A DNA stretch of 64,000 nucleotides, taken from assembly GCF_963576615.1 (NCBI RefSeq), contig NC_088717.1, positions 1,637,001 to 1,701,000 of the forward strand. The letters are read 5' to 3'. How positions within the stretch are numbered: position 1 is the first letter of the stretch; every line of letters starts with the position of its first letter. Positions 1 through 12,489 of the stretch are shown one piece after another. This DNA is from Watersipora subatra (taxonomy: Eukaryota; Bryozoa; Gymnolaemata; Cheilostomatida; Watersiporidae). The notes below the pieces were generated by a model. It searched no databases. It worked only from the letters and a program-made list of their open reading frames with translations, and was not told the DNA's origin. Position numbers and translations under genes: made by a program.

Positions 1-32
1 TATTTGACGATATCGACGATAATATATATATT

Positions 33-58
<26 letters not shown>

Positions 59-63
<5 letters not shown>

Positions 64-173
64 GGGTAAAAATGAAAGTTAAAGTTAAGTTTAAAACAAC
101 TTCATTACTAATAGTTTCATATTGCCATGCAATAATCATCAGATCATTTTTAACTTTCATTTTTACCCAATTT
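59..173. mobile_element. Small TA-flanked MITE
   Basis: A 115-bp element with near-perfect 25-bp terminal inverted repeats beginning AAATTGGGTAAAAATG at both ends. It is flanked by TA on each side and sits at the edge of a TA microsatellite (about 20-58). TA target plus inverted ends suggests a Tc1/mariner-type MITE. There is no coding capacity. The superfamily is inferred from the TA target only. Confidence 0.6.
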
Positions 174-235
174 TACATCGCTCTATTTTAATATTGAGCA
201 CTTTCATGCAAGAGACTGTTCATACTGCATCTACT

Positions 236-236
236 G

Positions 237-272
<36 letters not shown>
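236..272. repeat. (TA)n microsatellite
   Basis: Nearly pure TA run with one TGTA interruption. Its last TA is the left target-site copy of the transposon that starts at 273. The matching right-hand TA run begins at 1407, so the transposon split one TA array. Confidence 0.9.
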
Positions 273-1403
273 CAGTCAAACATGGATAACTCGAACTTCA
301 AGGGACCGAGCAAAAGTGTTCGAATTATCAGAGCGTTCAAGTTATCAGAGCACTGTCACAAGTCCATATATTTATTTATTTATTAGTAGATACATGTACA
401 TATACAAACTATAATAGAAATCAAAAGCACAAATGGCTTGTTTCAAATTAAATGCTTCTAATGTAAAGTTTAAAACGTTTTCATGAAAAAGTATAGATAT
501 TTTTCTATCACTTGAGATTGGTTTGTTGTTTGAGGTGATGTTATTGCCAGGACGTTTTTCAGATTGACATTGGCAAAACTTGATCGTTGTTGAAATGCTC
601 AAAAAAAAAGACATTTTTTTCTTTTGGGGTTTTACCCACGATCAATTTTGCCGTTTTTTCTTGAAGTTTATGCAGATTACCTTACTTTACCTGGGATTCG
701 TTAAGAGCAACACTCCGAGGCAGTTCAATTAGAAGTTTTACGAGGTTTTACGGTACATTTTATATCACTCACGCTTTTTTAATAGATACTTATTGAATGT
801 ACACACGTATTCTGTGTTTAGGTCAAACGATGAATAGTTTTTTTGTAGCTCAGACAACGTATACGTTTAATTACAAGAATTTTTAAGACGATTTAAACAT
901 TCAACATTCCGACGTTGATTCAACACGGAATCAACGTCGGAAAACTATTCATCACGGGCTAGCTGGGTTACGCCACGCACTCAAGGATTTTCGCCACGCA
1001 CATACAAAACAAAAACAACATGCGATTTTTGTTTTGTATGTGCGTGGCGAAAATCCTTGCGCCCGTGACCCGGCTAGCCCGTGCTATTCATCGAATCGCA
1101 ATATAAATCAAATTTCACCAAACTTTTAGAAAAGTCGTTGACAAAAATATTTTGCCGATGGTGGTAATAACGACGCTTATGAATTACGAAAAGATGAAGT
1201 TTACCTCCTATGGCTTTGAATAAAGTGATTTTCTAAAGCGATAACAACCGTTTCGGTAGCCGTTGGGCAAAAAAACAGTTCGAATTAACAGTGTTGAGTT
1301 TGAGTTATCTATAGCAATTTATCATTACGTGGGAACGGACCAAAGGAAATGTTCGAATTAACCATGTGCTCGAGCTATCCGTGGACGAGTTATCCATGTT
1401 TGA

Positions 1404-1406
<3 letters not shown>
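273..1406. mobile_element. Non-autonomous Tc1/mariner-type transposon in TA array
   Basis: The terminal inverted repeats start CAGTCAAACATGGATAACTC at the left and read the same from the right end on the other strand. Both are bounded by TA. The subterminal parts (GTTCGAATTA-type motifs) also match in inverted orientation. It is 1,134 bp long with no transposase-like open frame. CAGT ends and TA target are typical of Tc1/mariner/pogo relatives; finer assignment is not possible. A smaller element (953-1083) is nested inside it. Confidence 0.7.
953..1083. mobile_element. 131-bp foldback MITE, hAT-like
   Basis: An almost perfect hairpin. Its ends read CACGGGCTAGC on both strands and the arms run to the centre near 1015-1025. 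It is flanked by an exact 8-bp duplication, CTATTCAT, at 945-952 and 1084-1091. An 8-bp duplication is the hAT pattern (also P and a few others). It lies within the 273-1406 transposon and is therefore younger than it. Confidence 0.7.

Positions 1407-1490
<84 letters not shown>
1407..1490. repeat. (TA)n microsatellite
   Basis: About 42 uninterrupted TA units. Both strands give long Tyr-Ile open frames here that are artefacts of the repeat. Confidence 0.95.
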
Positions 1491-1493
<3 letters not shown>

Positions 1494-3613
1494 TACTCGA
1501 TTTGATACCCGATTCTTCAAAGAATTATACAGATGCATGGATTCATTAAAGAGTTGTTCTCCCATGGCAGCCTTTTCTGGTAGGTAAGACAACTCCTAAT
1601 AACATATTCGATATTTCGGTTGGCTCGGCCACAATATCGTACCGAAACGAATTTTTGATATCGTCCCAGCACTAGTGCTGACATAAAGTTGTTGTGTTTT
1701 TAATTAGAACTAACTATATATATATAACAGAATATTTTTCTAGTAGTGATCTTATAGTTTTATAACTATAAAAGCCTTTATAATTGAAATTATAAGTACT
1801 TTTATAATTTCAATTCATGATTTACAACAAAATAACTAATCATAAATAAATAGAAAGAAGCATAGAGCTTCCATAACATGTTACACTAAATATTAATCAC
1901 CTTCAACTATGTACAGCACCATATTACACTACCATATTTTCTTGATAGATTATTGGAAGAAACACCAACTGCTTCAGAAACTTTCAATTCTTTAGCCACA
2001 TCACCCACTTCATTTTCATCGTAAATTCTACCACCAGCGACAGTGATAATATATTGACAGGGCCTAGTCGATTGATAATATATTGAAAGGGCCTAGTCAA
2101 TTGACAATAATTATATTATTACTATTATTAGAGCTTTTGACCTTACATCCCAACAAGATGACAGACGACTCTGCTCGACAACTGTAACAACACTAGAGAC
2201 CAACGACTGGACTTCTGGAACGAAGCGACACACACAGACTTCATTAGAATAACTAGTGACAACAACACACAGACAGCGACTAAAATGATCGACCGTGAAA
2301 CAGTGACTGACGACTGACATAGAGACGATAGACAGACGTCCTCTTACAGACTGGGCTTTGCCACTATTTCATTTAGGTTTGTCTTTCTTCATTACTTCGT
2401 TATTATAACAAATATATTTATTCTCCACCCTCACACCGACTCAAGCAATCTTGCTTCTGACCTTTAAGCATTATAGATTTCATAGCATCAGTGCAAATTA
2501 CTTACCACCTTCAAACTGAGCAAATGCTTTAAAAAATAGAATTTAATTTCAAAAGCAATTTTTGTGTGTAACATCTAGTCAATAAGAGAAAATGCAGCGA
2601 CAACAGTACTATAGGAGAGGCAGTTAGTGATCGACTAGCTCCGTGCTTCTGATTTTGTGTCGGGATCTGTGAATCTTTTTAAACTTCTGCTCTTGTTCTG
2701 CTTTCTGATTAGCCAATTTCTTGAAAAAAAACTGTAGTTTGCCAAATACCTTCTGTAGTAAAGTTTTGCAATACATTAACTATTACATAAACAGTGATTA
2801 ATGGTTATTCTTGGCTAACACAGAGACAGAGAAGAATTAGCCAATATAGAATATTGGTTGTGAGAATTAGTGGTAGTGGGTATCCAAGTTGCTCAAGAGA
2901 TAGATATGGTGACAAGACAACTAATATACATGCTACAGTGTAGATAACGACCTTGACAACTATAGACTATTTAGAGATGGGTCAGCAGCTAACATACGCA
3001 ATCATTGCATGGGTTTATTTTGTGTAAGATTGACAGAGATGATGTAATGTGCAGAATTGTTGCTAAACTATCAATTTTCTATATGTATCAATATTGCAAC
3101 ACGCAGCATGACCTGAAATAGAAAGGCTGACTCATCTCTGCTCTATTGTACTACCAATCTTTTTAGGCAGCAGAGAAGATTGAAATTGAAATATATTAGG
3201 TTACCACAAGATGGTGTCATTACAGTTTTGTTGTGCAAGATTCGATTCATGGATATCAGCTCTTATTACATGTACTGTGAGTTTACAAAGCCTTCTAAAG
3301 AGGGAGTTGTCACCCTTGCTATACAATATATATTAAATTTGTACTGTAATTTTAACTCACAACTCATGACTTGAGAGACTCCATCATGTTTTACAGAACA
3401 GTGTGTTGACTTACACTGACGATCTATAAATACGCTATATAGCCTGAGTTCACTAGCAGCAGCTGTTTCTTATAACAAAACTCTATAACCTAAAATATGT
3501 TTTTTATCTGTGTAATATTGCTGTTAATCAAATTACTTTTTTTTTAGTTTATTGTGAGATTTACTTGCCTACCACTACTGTTCGCCCCACACTGTCTATG
3601 TCTCTTTCCTCAG

Positions 3614-3752
3614 TATTCCTCTGGTTCAGATATTATGGGACAACCCAAAAATTCGCACCGCTGTTCCTCTTGGCACCCTTGATGGATCCACATCTGATTT
3701 TATGTCAAGGCCAGCAGCATACACATTTTCATTGAAGAAATTGAATTGCTAA
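3614..3752 (+). CDS. Possible terminal exon of an unrecognised gene
   Basis: A pyrimidine-rich tract ends in CTTTCCTCAG at 3613, followed by a 46-codon open frame (from 3615) that ends in TAA. The peptide contains ILWDNPKIRTAVPLG and later SDFMSRPAAYTFSLKKLNC, and looks protein-like rather than random. I do not recognise the family. No convincing upstream exons were found. It could equally be a pseudogene fragment or chance. Confidence 0.22.
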
Positions 3753-4301
3753 TTGCTGCCTATTGGAAATTCACTATTCCATATTGATTATTAGAATATT
3801 CTGCATCTAATGGTAATGATTAGTGGTGGTTTCTAGCAAAATTCAGGCAGTAAATCATTGTTACCAGCAGATGTCTTTTAAAATTTGAGGTGGTCTTGTA
3901 ATTTTGGACGTTACTGTACATGTATATTCTTATTATTGTTCTAATTTTAGTATATTATATTTTATTGTTTACTACGGTATACACCCTGTTATAATATCTG
4001 GAGATGATCAGCAGCAGATTATAGTTATATCTTTATGTATATCATTATTAAAGGAGGATATTGACAGAATCAAGCTATGTTTAACCCTTTTCTGGCAGCG
4101 AGTCAGCCATTGAAACTTTTGTTTTTATGAAGTAGTGTTTGATCTTCTTGAACAGGAAACAAGTTACCATGTCGACCACTGAAGTTTTATCCTGCAGTTT
4201 CTAAACAGATTGATAAATCTATAGAATCCTAATCTTTACAAGTTCATGGTGAAAATGGTGAGTGTGAAAATGTAGTGATATTAAAACACTGCTAGTCACA
4301 T

Positions 4302-4346
4302 AGACTAGTCACATGGACTAGTCACATGGACTAGTCACATGACCAG
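4302..4346. repeat. Short 16-bp tandem repeat
   Basis: About three copies of GACTAGTCACATG-type units in a row. No gene is attached. Confidence 0.6.
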
Positions 4347-6776
4347 AAAATTTTTTTTAGAGAAGATTTACTTGAGAAACTTCCTCAAACCTAACGCTAC
4401 CTTATTTTTCCTTATTCTTCTATATTAATATGCACTATATCGTTTAACAATACCATAAATATGTACAATTGTTAAGAGTAAAATATGAAGCTTGACTTAC
4501 TCATAGCTACGACTCTCCTTAAATCAACTCAAATATTATAAAGAATCTCTGGCTTTTTAAAGTTGTGACTCCGGAGGGTTCATTTTTATGTTTTCAGAAA
4601 AATTTAATAGAAGCAGCAAAATTTTTGCAACATTTTCATTTTTTGTTCTCTGAAAAATGTTTGTTGACAAGTTTAAGAGGTTCAGCCAGCCTGCTGTGTA
4701 TAAATCATTGCTCTTTGGTGTGAGAGGGAAGAAATCTCTGAACCTATACCGCTATCGCAAGGAATAAAAACACGTGTATGAACTCAGAGTTTGTGAATTG
4801 GATGAGAAAGAAATAACTTCTTGGTTAAAAAACAATGTGAATATCTTCATGGGTATATATATACATAAATATTTATAAGTTAAAAAAATTTATATTTAAA
4901 TATATATGTGTATAAATAAAAAATATATATAAACCCTAAAATTCAACCAATTAGAAGCACCCTTCTGCAACATGTTAGTAACATACCCTTTACCCACAGA
5001 CTTGATCACTGTGAGGTAACCATCATACCATAGAATTTATATTATCATCCATTCATTTATGTTGTTGCTGACCCCGTGGTGTATTATAATATTATGTAAT
5101 CTAGTACAAAGAGAAGTTGGTAAGGAAGCAATTTTGGTTGACAGACGTCCGATATCAAAACTCACTTGTATACATCAGGGTGTTTGATTAGATAGTTATC
5201 CTTTTTTGTTATCTTTGATGATCTCACCTTTTCTTACACTCTGTTTAGCGTTATCTGTTCAATGAAATACATTTCTTACCTTTTTTATATGAGAGGAAGC
5301 ACCTGTTCCGGTCTCGTGTCTACTTATTACCTCATTGTAATTTTACTAATTCATTCTAAGCTGACATCCAGAGACAGGTTTAAAGTTGGTTGAAGGTCAG
5401 AGTATTTAGTCATGCCTCTCAACATCTCATCAGAGTTTGGTTAAAGGCTGGAGCAATCATTGGCTACTGGCCAGTTCTCTGTTCCTTAGAAGTCTGTTTT
5501 TACAGAGAAATTTATTATATAAATACTCATTTCTCAGGTAATCAATATTAAAGGAGTTGTGTGCAAAGAGAACTCTCTATTAATACTACCATTCGAGTCG
5601 TTTTCTCATGCCCCTTAAAGTTAAAAGAAATTGAAGCCTTAACAGTGGCTGTTTACTTGTAACTATGTAATAATAAAACACTTACTATTGTAAGTCTACG
5701 AAACTGCTTTCTGATTTTCAAAGCTCTTTCAAACATCTTTACCCTGTTTAAAGTAACTTGTTTGAGTTTTTAATGAGGAATTTTTGAGATCAATTTTAAA
5801 AGGATATTGGTCTCTGAATCTTTTAGCCAAATTTATTTGAAAGAACTTTTCAAATTAAGATGAACACCCAAAACTTTTCTCAAGATAATTAAATAAATTA
5901 GTAAGTATACTAAGTTTTCAGCACATGTTTAAACAATTTCATCTCAACAAGTTTTATATTCCTATTAAATGAACATTGAGCGTATTTAAAATAACACATA
6001 AAATTTATTCTGATTCAAACTTTTCTCAAAGTCACCTTTCATACAAGATGTTATTTAGGTTTCAAGTGCTGCTAGCAGAAAGTTGTATAAATAAATCTAA
6101 AGCCTAAAGTGTTGCCATGTCTCTTTTATATATATCATCACAACGGATGCTTCAGTATGCTGCAGCTACAAGAAAAAACTTTTTGTGAATATAGAAGCTT
6201 AAAATATCATCAGTTTTCTCTTATCTGTCACAAATAAAATATATTTTGTGAGACTTAAGCCACTCTCACATTTCGAACAAAAGACCTATAACTGTTCCAC
6301 TTTTCTAAGCTTAAAATGCAAGGTACTCAATGCGGTCAGTACCAGACCGCATCAGAATTAATTAGTTACTTCCGTTTTATTATTATGTAAGTCTTGGGCA
6401 ATAATAAAGTGGGACTTACTACTTTATTTACAGACTGTAAAAGAAAATATTGAATATAAATGCAAATTACAGAAGATAATTAGTCGTGCAGGTAACTGTT
6501 AATTATCTTTGGGTTGATAATTCTTAACTGACTCATCGGATTTCATGGGCAACAAGCTACAATGTCTAATACATGTTCTCACCGCTCTTGTTTATTGCAC
6601 TCACACTTAATATATTCTTCTCTCCCACCAACTCCAGTTAGAGTAGTTAGTCTCTCTCCATTTTAGTCCTAGTCTAAGTAGAGTAGTCTTTTATTATGAA
6701 ATGATCTTATTTTCACTTGCGCAACAAAATCTAACTCATTTAAAGGAAAGAGTGGAAAACAGCCGTCTTATTTTTT

Positions 6777-6908
6777 ATTATTATTAAAATTAATGATTTT
6801 AATAATAATGAAAATGATATATTTACTATTATTACCCTTTAAATTGAAAAAAATATTTTAGAAGAGGGGTTAAAATAATAGCGAGCGTTATTATTTCAAC
6901 CACCCCTC
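6777..6908. repeat. Two adjacent hairpins
   Basis: The first (6777-6809) has TTATTATTAAAAT arms around a 5-base loop. The second (about 6864-6908) pairs GAGGGGTTAAAATAATA with its near-complement around GCGAGCG. They could be the core of a decayed MITE. No target duplication was seen. Confidence 0.4.
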
Positions 6909-7809
6909 CGATCCATGGTAAAATTGTCAAGCAATGACCACGGTTAGAAAAAGGTTGGGGACCATTGGTCTCGAACATTCTAGATTCATTTGTAAGCTTT
7001 ATCCCTTGATACACTCTCTCAAAATTTTACATTCACCATTAACTTTGTCCAGTGATACGTCCTCTTTCAAAATTTCCTAATTCTAAAGGTGGAAATTGGT
7101 GCATCCTTTAAATCTGTAAATATTCAATTGATAAGAAGTTTGACAGACCTTTTACAAAACATCCTGCTACTTGAATAACTTATTGCAAGCTTCTCTTCTT
7201 GATGACTTTAACTTTGTAAGCTTTTTATGAGCAGAATATTTTAGACACACCGTATATAACAAATACTTTAATGGGATCCTTCAAGCATAGACTATTTACA
7301 CTATCTAATTTGTTTTAGACTGTGATTATAAGTTTTGTGTTCCCTATTTATTAGCACCATCCCAGTACTTTATTCAAGTCACAGTCTAACATACAGTGTG
7401 TAATATGCTTGTGTGGACTCTAGCGTATACTCTTTGACTCAATAAATGTTGTCTTATATAATCATAAATTGGTCAAATACTTAACAATATCTATTGTAGT
7501 TTAATATTTTATCCTTTCTCAAAGCTTTAACCAATCAGGTAAACAGATATAGTATAAAAATACTATGTCTGTGTACCTGATACTATTGATGCTAAAAATA
7601 TTAAATACAATGTATCTAATATACCGTAAAACCTCTAACTGAATGCCATGGTACTCTAATTTTCAAAACTTCCTACATAGTGGCGATCAATTGGAGGTAG
7701 CTTTCAAATAAAGGCTGGCTTTTTAATTTTCAAATGGCTCGTTAGAATTTTGGGAAGATAAATTTAGCTCTTTTACGGGCAAAGCAAATGACGCCTATAT
7801 TTTGCCAGT

Positions 7810-7915
7810 GTGCAGCGTGCGGCGTGCGGCGTGCGGCGTGCGGCGTGCGGCGTGCGGCGTGTGTAATTTTTGTTTGTGTGTGCCTGTGTGCGTGCATGCG
7901 TGCGTGCGTAGTTCT
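7810..7915. repeat. GTGCGGC heptamer array and (TG/CG)n
   Basis: Seven or so copies of a GC-rich 7-bp unit (GTGCGGC, 7810-7863) run into an alternating TG/CG tract to about 7915. This is an island of strongly alternating purine-pyrimidine sequence in AT-rich DNA. Confidence 0.85.
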
Positions 7916-7924
7916 TGTCTATGT

Positions 7925-8345
7925 GGTTTAGCTAATATATGCGAATAACTAAAATACACGGGCGTAGGGAATACAGTTGTGTATAACTAATTTTTGCTTA
8001 CACCATTAATATATGTATAGCTAATGAACAAATATATTGGTAATATACATGTATATAGCTAATATGTTTATGTATAGCTAATATACGTGTGTGTGTGTGT
8101 GTATAGCTAATATACATATGTATGGCTAATATACATTTTTAAAACTAATATACTTGTGTATAGCTAATATGCATACAGACAGCTAATATACAAATGTATA
8201 GCTAACACACACACACGCACGCACACGCGCACGCACGCACACGCGCACGCACGCACACGCGCATGCACGCGCACGCACGCGCTTATAGCTAACATATATG
8301 CGTGTAACTAATATATATGTGTATAACTAATACACATATGAATAT
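7925..8345. repeat. TATAGCTAATATAC minisatellite with CACG tract
   Basis: A degenerate repeat built on TATAGCTAATATAC/GTGTATAGC occurs about fifteen times. At about 8203-8283 it is interrupted by a (CACG/CACACG)n tract of alternating purines and pyrimidines. Confidence 0.8.
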
Positions 8346-8534
8346 CAATTTATATAATACTCTTTCGTTTTAACATGCTTAAAATAAAATATGCTTATTT
8401 GAGCACCTTGAATTTTAAGCTTATAGTCAAAAAGTTATAGGTCTCTTTTTAGAACAAAAAAGTTCTCTTCAATAACAAAATAATAAAAAGTGTACTGAAA
8501 TTCAATAAAATAATATAGATCTATCAAAGTACCA

Positions 8535-8765
8535 TCATGCAGTTTACAGTATAGAAGGTTATTGACTTCTATTGATTACAGTATAGGAGGTTGTTGATAT
8601 CTATTGATTACATAATAGAAGGTTATTGATTTTTATTGATTAAAATATAAAAGATTATTGATCTCTACTCATTACAGTATAGAAGGTTATTGACTTCAAT
8701 TAGTTACCATATAGAAGGCTATTGATTTCTATTGATTACAGTATAAAAGGTTATTGATCTTTGGC
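8535..8765. repeat. About 42-bp tandem repeat, six copies
   Basis: Units of the form GATTACAGTATAGAAGGTTA followed by TTGATTTCTATT, with base differences between copies. Non-coding. Confidence 0.75.
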
Positions 8766-10130
8766 TCCAAAACATAAGAAAGTTGTATAAAAAAATGATC
8801 AAATTCAAACTAGAAAATGACAACGAGTCATAATAGTTGATAAAATTACACTATTATATGTTCTAATTGTTTAAAATGATTATGTTCTAATTCTTTAGAT
8901 AATATTATTCTGCATGCGTGTAAGTAAGTAAAATAAGTGTAAGTTAGATTTTTTGACATTTTTACAGACTGCGGCCTGAAATGTTTGCATCAATTCTTTT
9001 AAGCGTGTGATTAAATTTTTTATGCTTTGTACAGATTTGTAACATGGCTGGCCTTAAACACGTACTATATTTATATAAAATATAATAGTATTTACATATA
9101 GAATTATAAATGTCACAGCAACATAATCAGTCTATTGTCACATTTAGCAGATACTAGGTTAGCTTTTACATCTTACTAGTTTCTCTTAGCATCAGGATGG
9201 ACATGCCTGTACATGTCAAGAATTCTATAATTAGCTGTTTACTATTTAAAAGCTGCACTAATTTAATATAACTACGTAAGTAAGTGCATAGACAATACCT
9301 ATGGATAGATAATAGATGTATTATAGGCTCTTAACATCATGCAATGGTCTAAATATAATCAGGATTTGGACACGATTTGACAAATGTCTTTGTTGATATC
9401 CTTATCATGAGACCAAAGAAACTGGTGAATTTGTATGAAGCTTTAGGAGCGGTACACATAGTCTCTGTTTGCAAGCTAAAGTGTACAAGTTTACAAGTAC
9501 ACAGACAGAAAATGTTTATGACAAGTGAAATATGGACAAAAGTATTCAATGTTGAGTTTTTAAATTCGTTATGAATAAGCTTGCATAAAAAAATTTTTTC
9601 GAACAAAAATGAACTCGGTTTTTAAAAAGGGACCAAGTGTGATTTTATTAGAAACATTTCGTTAATGAGACCTTAGCCACAACATCAACAACACCATTTC
9701 CTGTTAATGAATGTGCTTTATTTCTAAACATTAACTTTTCAGGTCATTTCTTTTTAATTTAAGTTATGTTTTTACTTATAACTGTGTGACTCTAGTGAAT
9801 ATATTATGTAATAATAACTTGTTGATAAAATCTTTGTTTTTTATTTCCAAAAACCAATACAAATTGTACCTGGTGACAGTAAAACATTCTAAATACTAAT
9901 GAACTGCATAGCATGGTAACTCATTATAGTGTATGAAGGTGTGAGATGAAGTACAATATAGCAAAGGTGTAGTTTAAAGCTTCACATAAGATCCTTTCTA
10001 CGTCAGACTAGACAACAGCTATTTAGCCTACACAATTGCAAAACATAAATAGTAATAGGACTTCAATTGATTTACAGTTGACAGGTGATGAAAGTGGTTT
10101 TGTGATGAGCAAATCTGGATTGGTAATGCC

Positions 10131-10137
10131 TATAAAA
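10131..10137 (+). promoter_or_regulatory. TATA box of gene 1
   Basis: TATAAAA lies 75 bp before the chosen start codon, which puts transcription start near 10160. An upstream in-frame ATG at 10137 overlaps this box and so would not be in the mRNA. That favours the ATG at 10206. Confidence 0.6.
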
Positions 10138-10205
10138 TGCATGACTACCCAACAGCTTGCACACATATCTACAGAATACAGTCTAGGATCATCTCAGCAC
10201 ACATA

Positions 10206-12422
10206 ATGAAAGGTTTAACAGTAGTGGTTGCTCTAACCCTGGCTTATGTAGCATCAGTAAATGCTGCACGCCTTTTTGGTGACTTTGGTGGTAAGTATAA
10301 CATGACAACCTTCTTTCTCATTTGATATGTTATATCTGCTACTTTGAACTCTAACCTGAATGTTTCAATATTTTGATATCAAACTTAATAGGAACTGTAA
10401 AACAGCTGTATTAAATTGATGTACAGGTTATGAGATTTCTTAAGTGTTCAATCTGTCAGCCTAGTTGTATTAGTTATTGTTGTTGTTATTGTTGTTTTAC
10501 CATATTTTTAGTTAATGCAAAGGCAACAATACTTTTTACCATGAATGTATTGCGTAGACATCATCACTGTTAATCACAGTTATAGTTCTTCTAGGTCACG
10601 ACCTTTCCATCTGTTATTTTCTAATTATTTATTAAAATTAGTTAAGCCAGTATTATAAGTTATCCTTTTAGTAATAAAATGCTAGAGATTATAGACAAGA
10701 ACTATAGCCTGACTATAAAACTAGAGCTAATATTATAATAATCCAGTAGAGCTAATATTATTTGTAGTTAAACAAACATCTGAATGTATAATATATGTGC
10801 TTTTTTATACTGTTTGTAACTTCAATTCATGTTTCTATAAATTACCAACAAAATCCTCTCTTAATTTAGTTACAAGAATTTCATGTACTAGTAGCAGTGA
10901 TACACAACAATTTTTATCTTATTAACAATTCTGAATTTGAATATCATTATCAAAAATAAGACATTTTTGCAAAACTGCATGAATATAATAAAGCTTATTA
11001 ATAGTGTTCATGTGAAACTTGTAAAGAACATAATATTAAAACCTCCAAAAAAACAATGTATTTCTTTAGCTTAAAAGAAAGGCACCGCTATTATCATTTT
11101 TATTTTAACACCCCCTCTATGCTAAAGTTTACGCAGAGTTACTGGTTTTTAAAATCCTAAAATAACTCTCACCAAGCTGTGGTAGTCCACACCAACAGAC
11201 TCACATGTAGCTCAATATGATGAGTTTCAGCTTTGGTTCAACCTTGACCTTAGTTTAGATTATAATGAGTGATGCTAAAAGCATACATTGTATTTGTACT
11301 TTATGCCCTGTTGACTTTAGAGTGCAGCTGCAATAGGAACAACACCATCATCCTATCAGCTGATTCCTGTCATCAGATTATTTGTAAAGAGAATGGAAAT
11401 GGAACATTTGGAATCTTTGAATCGTAAGTAGATTTATCAAAGAGTTTCTATTGCTGCGCAGTATCAACACGATGTCTTTACCAAACAAGAGCAACACAAA
11501 TACTAACTGTTAAAATAACCACAACCGGCTGTGAATCATTTTGCTACTATTTAGCAACTCCTGAACATGACCTTGTCACGATAACTAATCATTTAAGAGC
11601 TTCAACATCAAACTACAAGTCATGTAAGGGCTAATGCTGAAATCAGTAGATGTAGTTGCCTAGATTGTAGCTATTGTACTATCTTACTAGTAGTAATGAT
11701 AGTGGTACTTGTACTACCTTACTAGTAGTACTAATAGTAATACTTGTACTACCTTACTAGTGGTACTAATAGTAGTGCTTGTATTACCTTACTAGTAGTA
11801 CTAATAGTAATACTTGTACTACCTTACTAGTAGTACTGATAGTAGTACTTGTGCTACCTTACTAGTAGCACTGATAGTAGTCATTGTACTACCTTACTAG
11901 TGGTACTGATAGTAGTGCTTGTATTACCTTAGTAGTACTGATAGTAGTACTTGTACTACCTTACTAGTAGTACTGATAGAAGTTTTTGTACTACCTTACT
12001 AGTAGAACTGATAGTAATACTTATACTACCTTACCAGTAGTACTGATAGTAGTATCTGTACTTCCTTACTAGTAGTACTGAAGTAAACGCAGCCATCTTA
12101 TTTATATCCGCAACGAACATGCTATGTTCACTCTTTATTGTACGCATCAATAACTGAGAATCACCTTAGAAGTGACAGGCGCCTGGGTGTGTGCCGGCAT
12201 CTATTAAAAATGTAAATTGCCTTACCAGTTTGTCTAGCTTGAGAACTTAATTTAAATTGGAGTTCTAGGAATAATATAGCGATGAATATTCCCAGATGTG
12301 GTGTGGTGGATATTCAGCTAACTCTTGAACAGATTCAACAAGGCTGTGTGGTAAAGGAGAGAACAGTGACTGCATCCGTGAGGTACCCAGAATGCTGTGG
12401 ACAGTTTGTAGAATGTCTATAA
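10206..12422 (+). CDS. Secreted single-VWC-domain (SVWC-like) protein, gene 1
   Basis: Three exons: 10206-10290, 11321-11423 and 12296-12422, with donors GTAAGT and GTAAGT and acceptors TTTAG and CCCAG. The product is 104 residues. Exon 1 gives a signal peptide (MKGLTVVVALTLAYVASVNA) and a short spacer. Exon 2 gives ECSCNRNNTIILSADSCHQ and CX4C, then exon 3 CGVVDIQLTLEQIQQGC and YPECCGQFVECL. The CX4C pair and the YPxCC ending match the SVWC/La1-like class, whose known members are small secreted proteins linked to immunity, nutrition or venom in arthropods. The function here is unknown. Nine cysteines are present, so one may be unpaired. Exon phases (1 and 2) are the same as in genes 2-6. There is an N-glycosylation sequon NNT. 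It is the most divergent member of the cluster. Confidence 0.85.
11665..12085. repeat. Minisatellite in intron 2 of gene 1
   Basis: About ten copies of a roughly 39-bp unit made of CTTGTACTACCTTACTAGTA and TACTGATAGTAGTA. It is imperfect and AT-rich, and contains CTAGTAG motifs also seen in the satellites near genes 2 and 3. Confidence 0.85.
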
Positions 12423-12478
12423 GAGTTGCCCACCAATTACAGTCAAGCAGAATGAGAATTCTTTAGAAGTTTTTTCAG

Positions 12479-12484
12479 AATAAA
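12479..12484 (+). terminator. Poly(A) signal of gene 1
   Basis: AATAAA 57 bp after the stop codon of gene 1, a normal distance for a short 3' UTR. Confidence 0.6.
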
Positions 12485-12489
12485 TGCAA

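Larger units (their letters stand above)
1491..7809. other. Long stretch without a recognisable gene
   Basis: AT-rich sequence with many stops in all frames. I see no confident gene. The possible terminal exon at 3614-3752, a short tandem repeat at 4302-4346 and two hairpins at 6777-6908 are listed separately. The stretch near 2140-2440 is richer in GAC/ACA than its surroundings and might be an old repeat, but I cannot assign it. Confidence 0.5.

Noticed and set aside
1305-1592. Tyr-Ile repeat frames on both strands
   Set aside because: Translation of the (TA)n microsatellite.
10137-10205. Upstream in-frame ATG for gene 1
   Set aside because: It overlaps the TATA box and would put 23 polar residues in front of an otherwise normal signal peptide.
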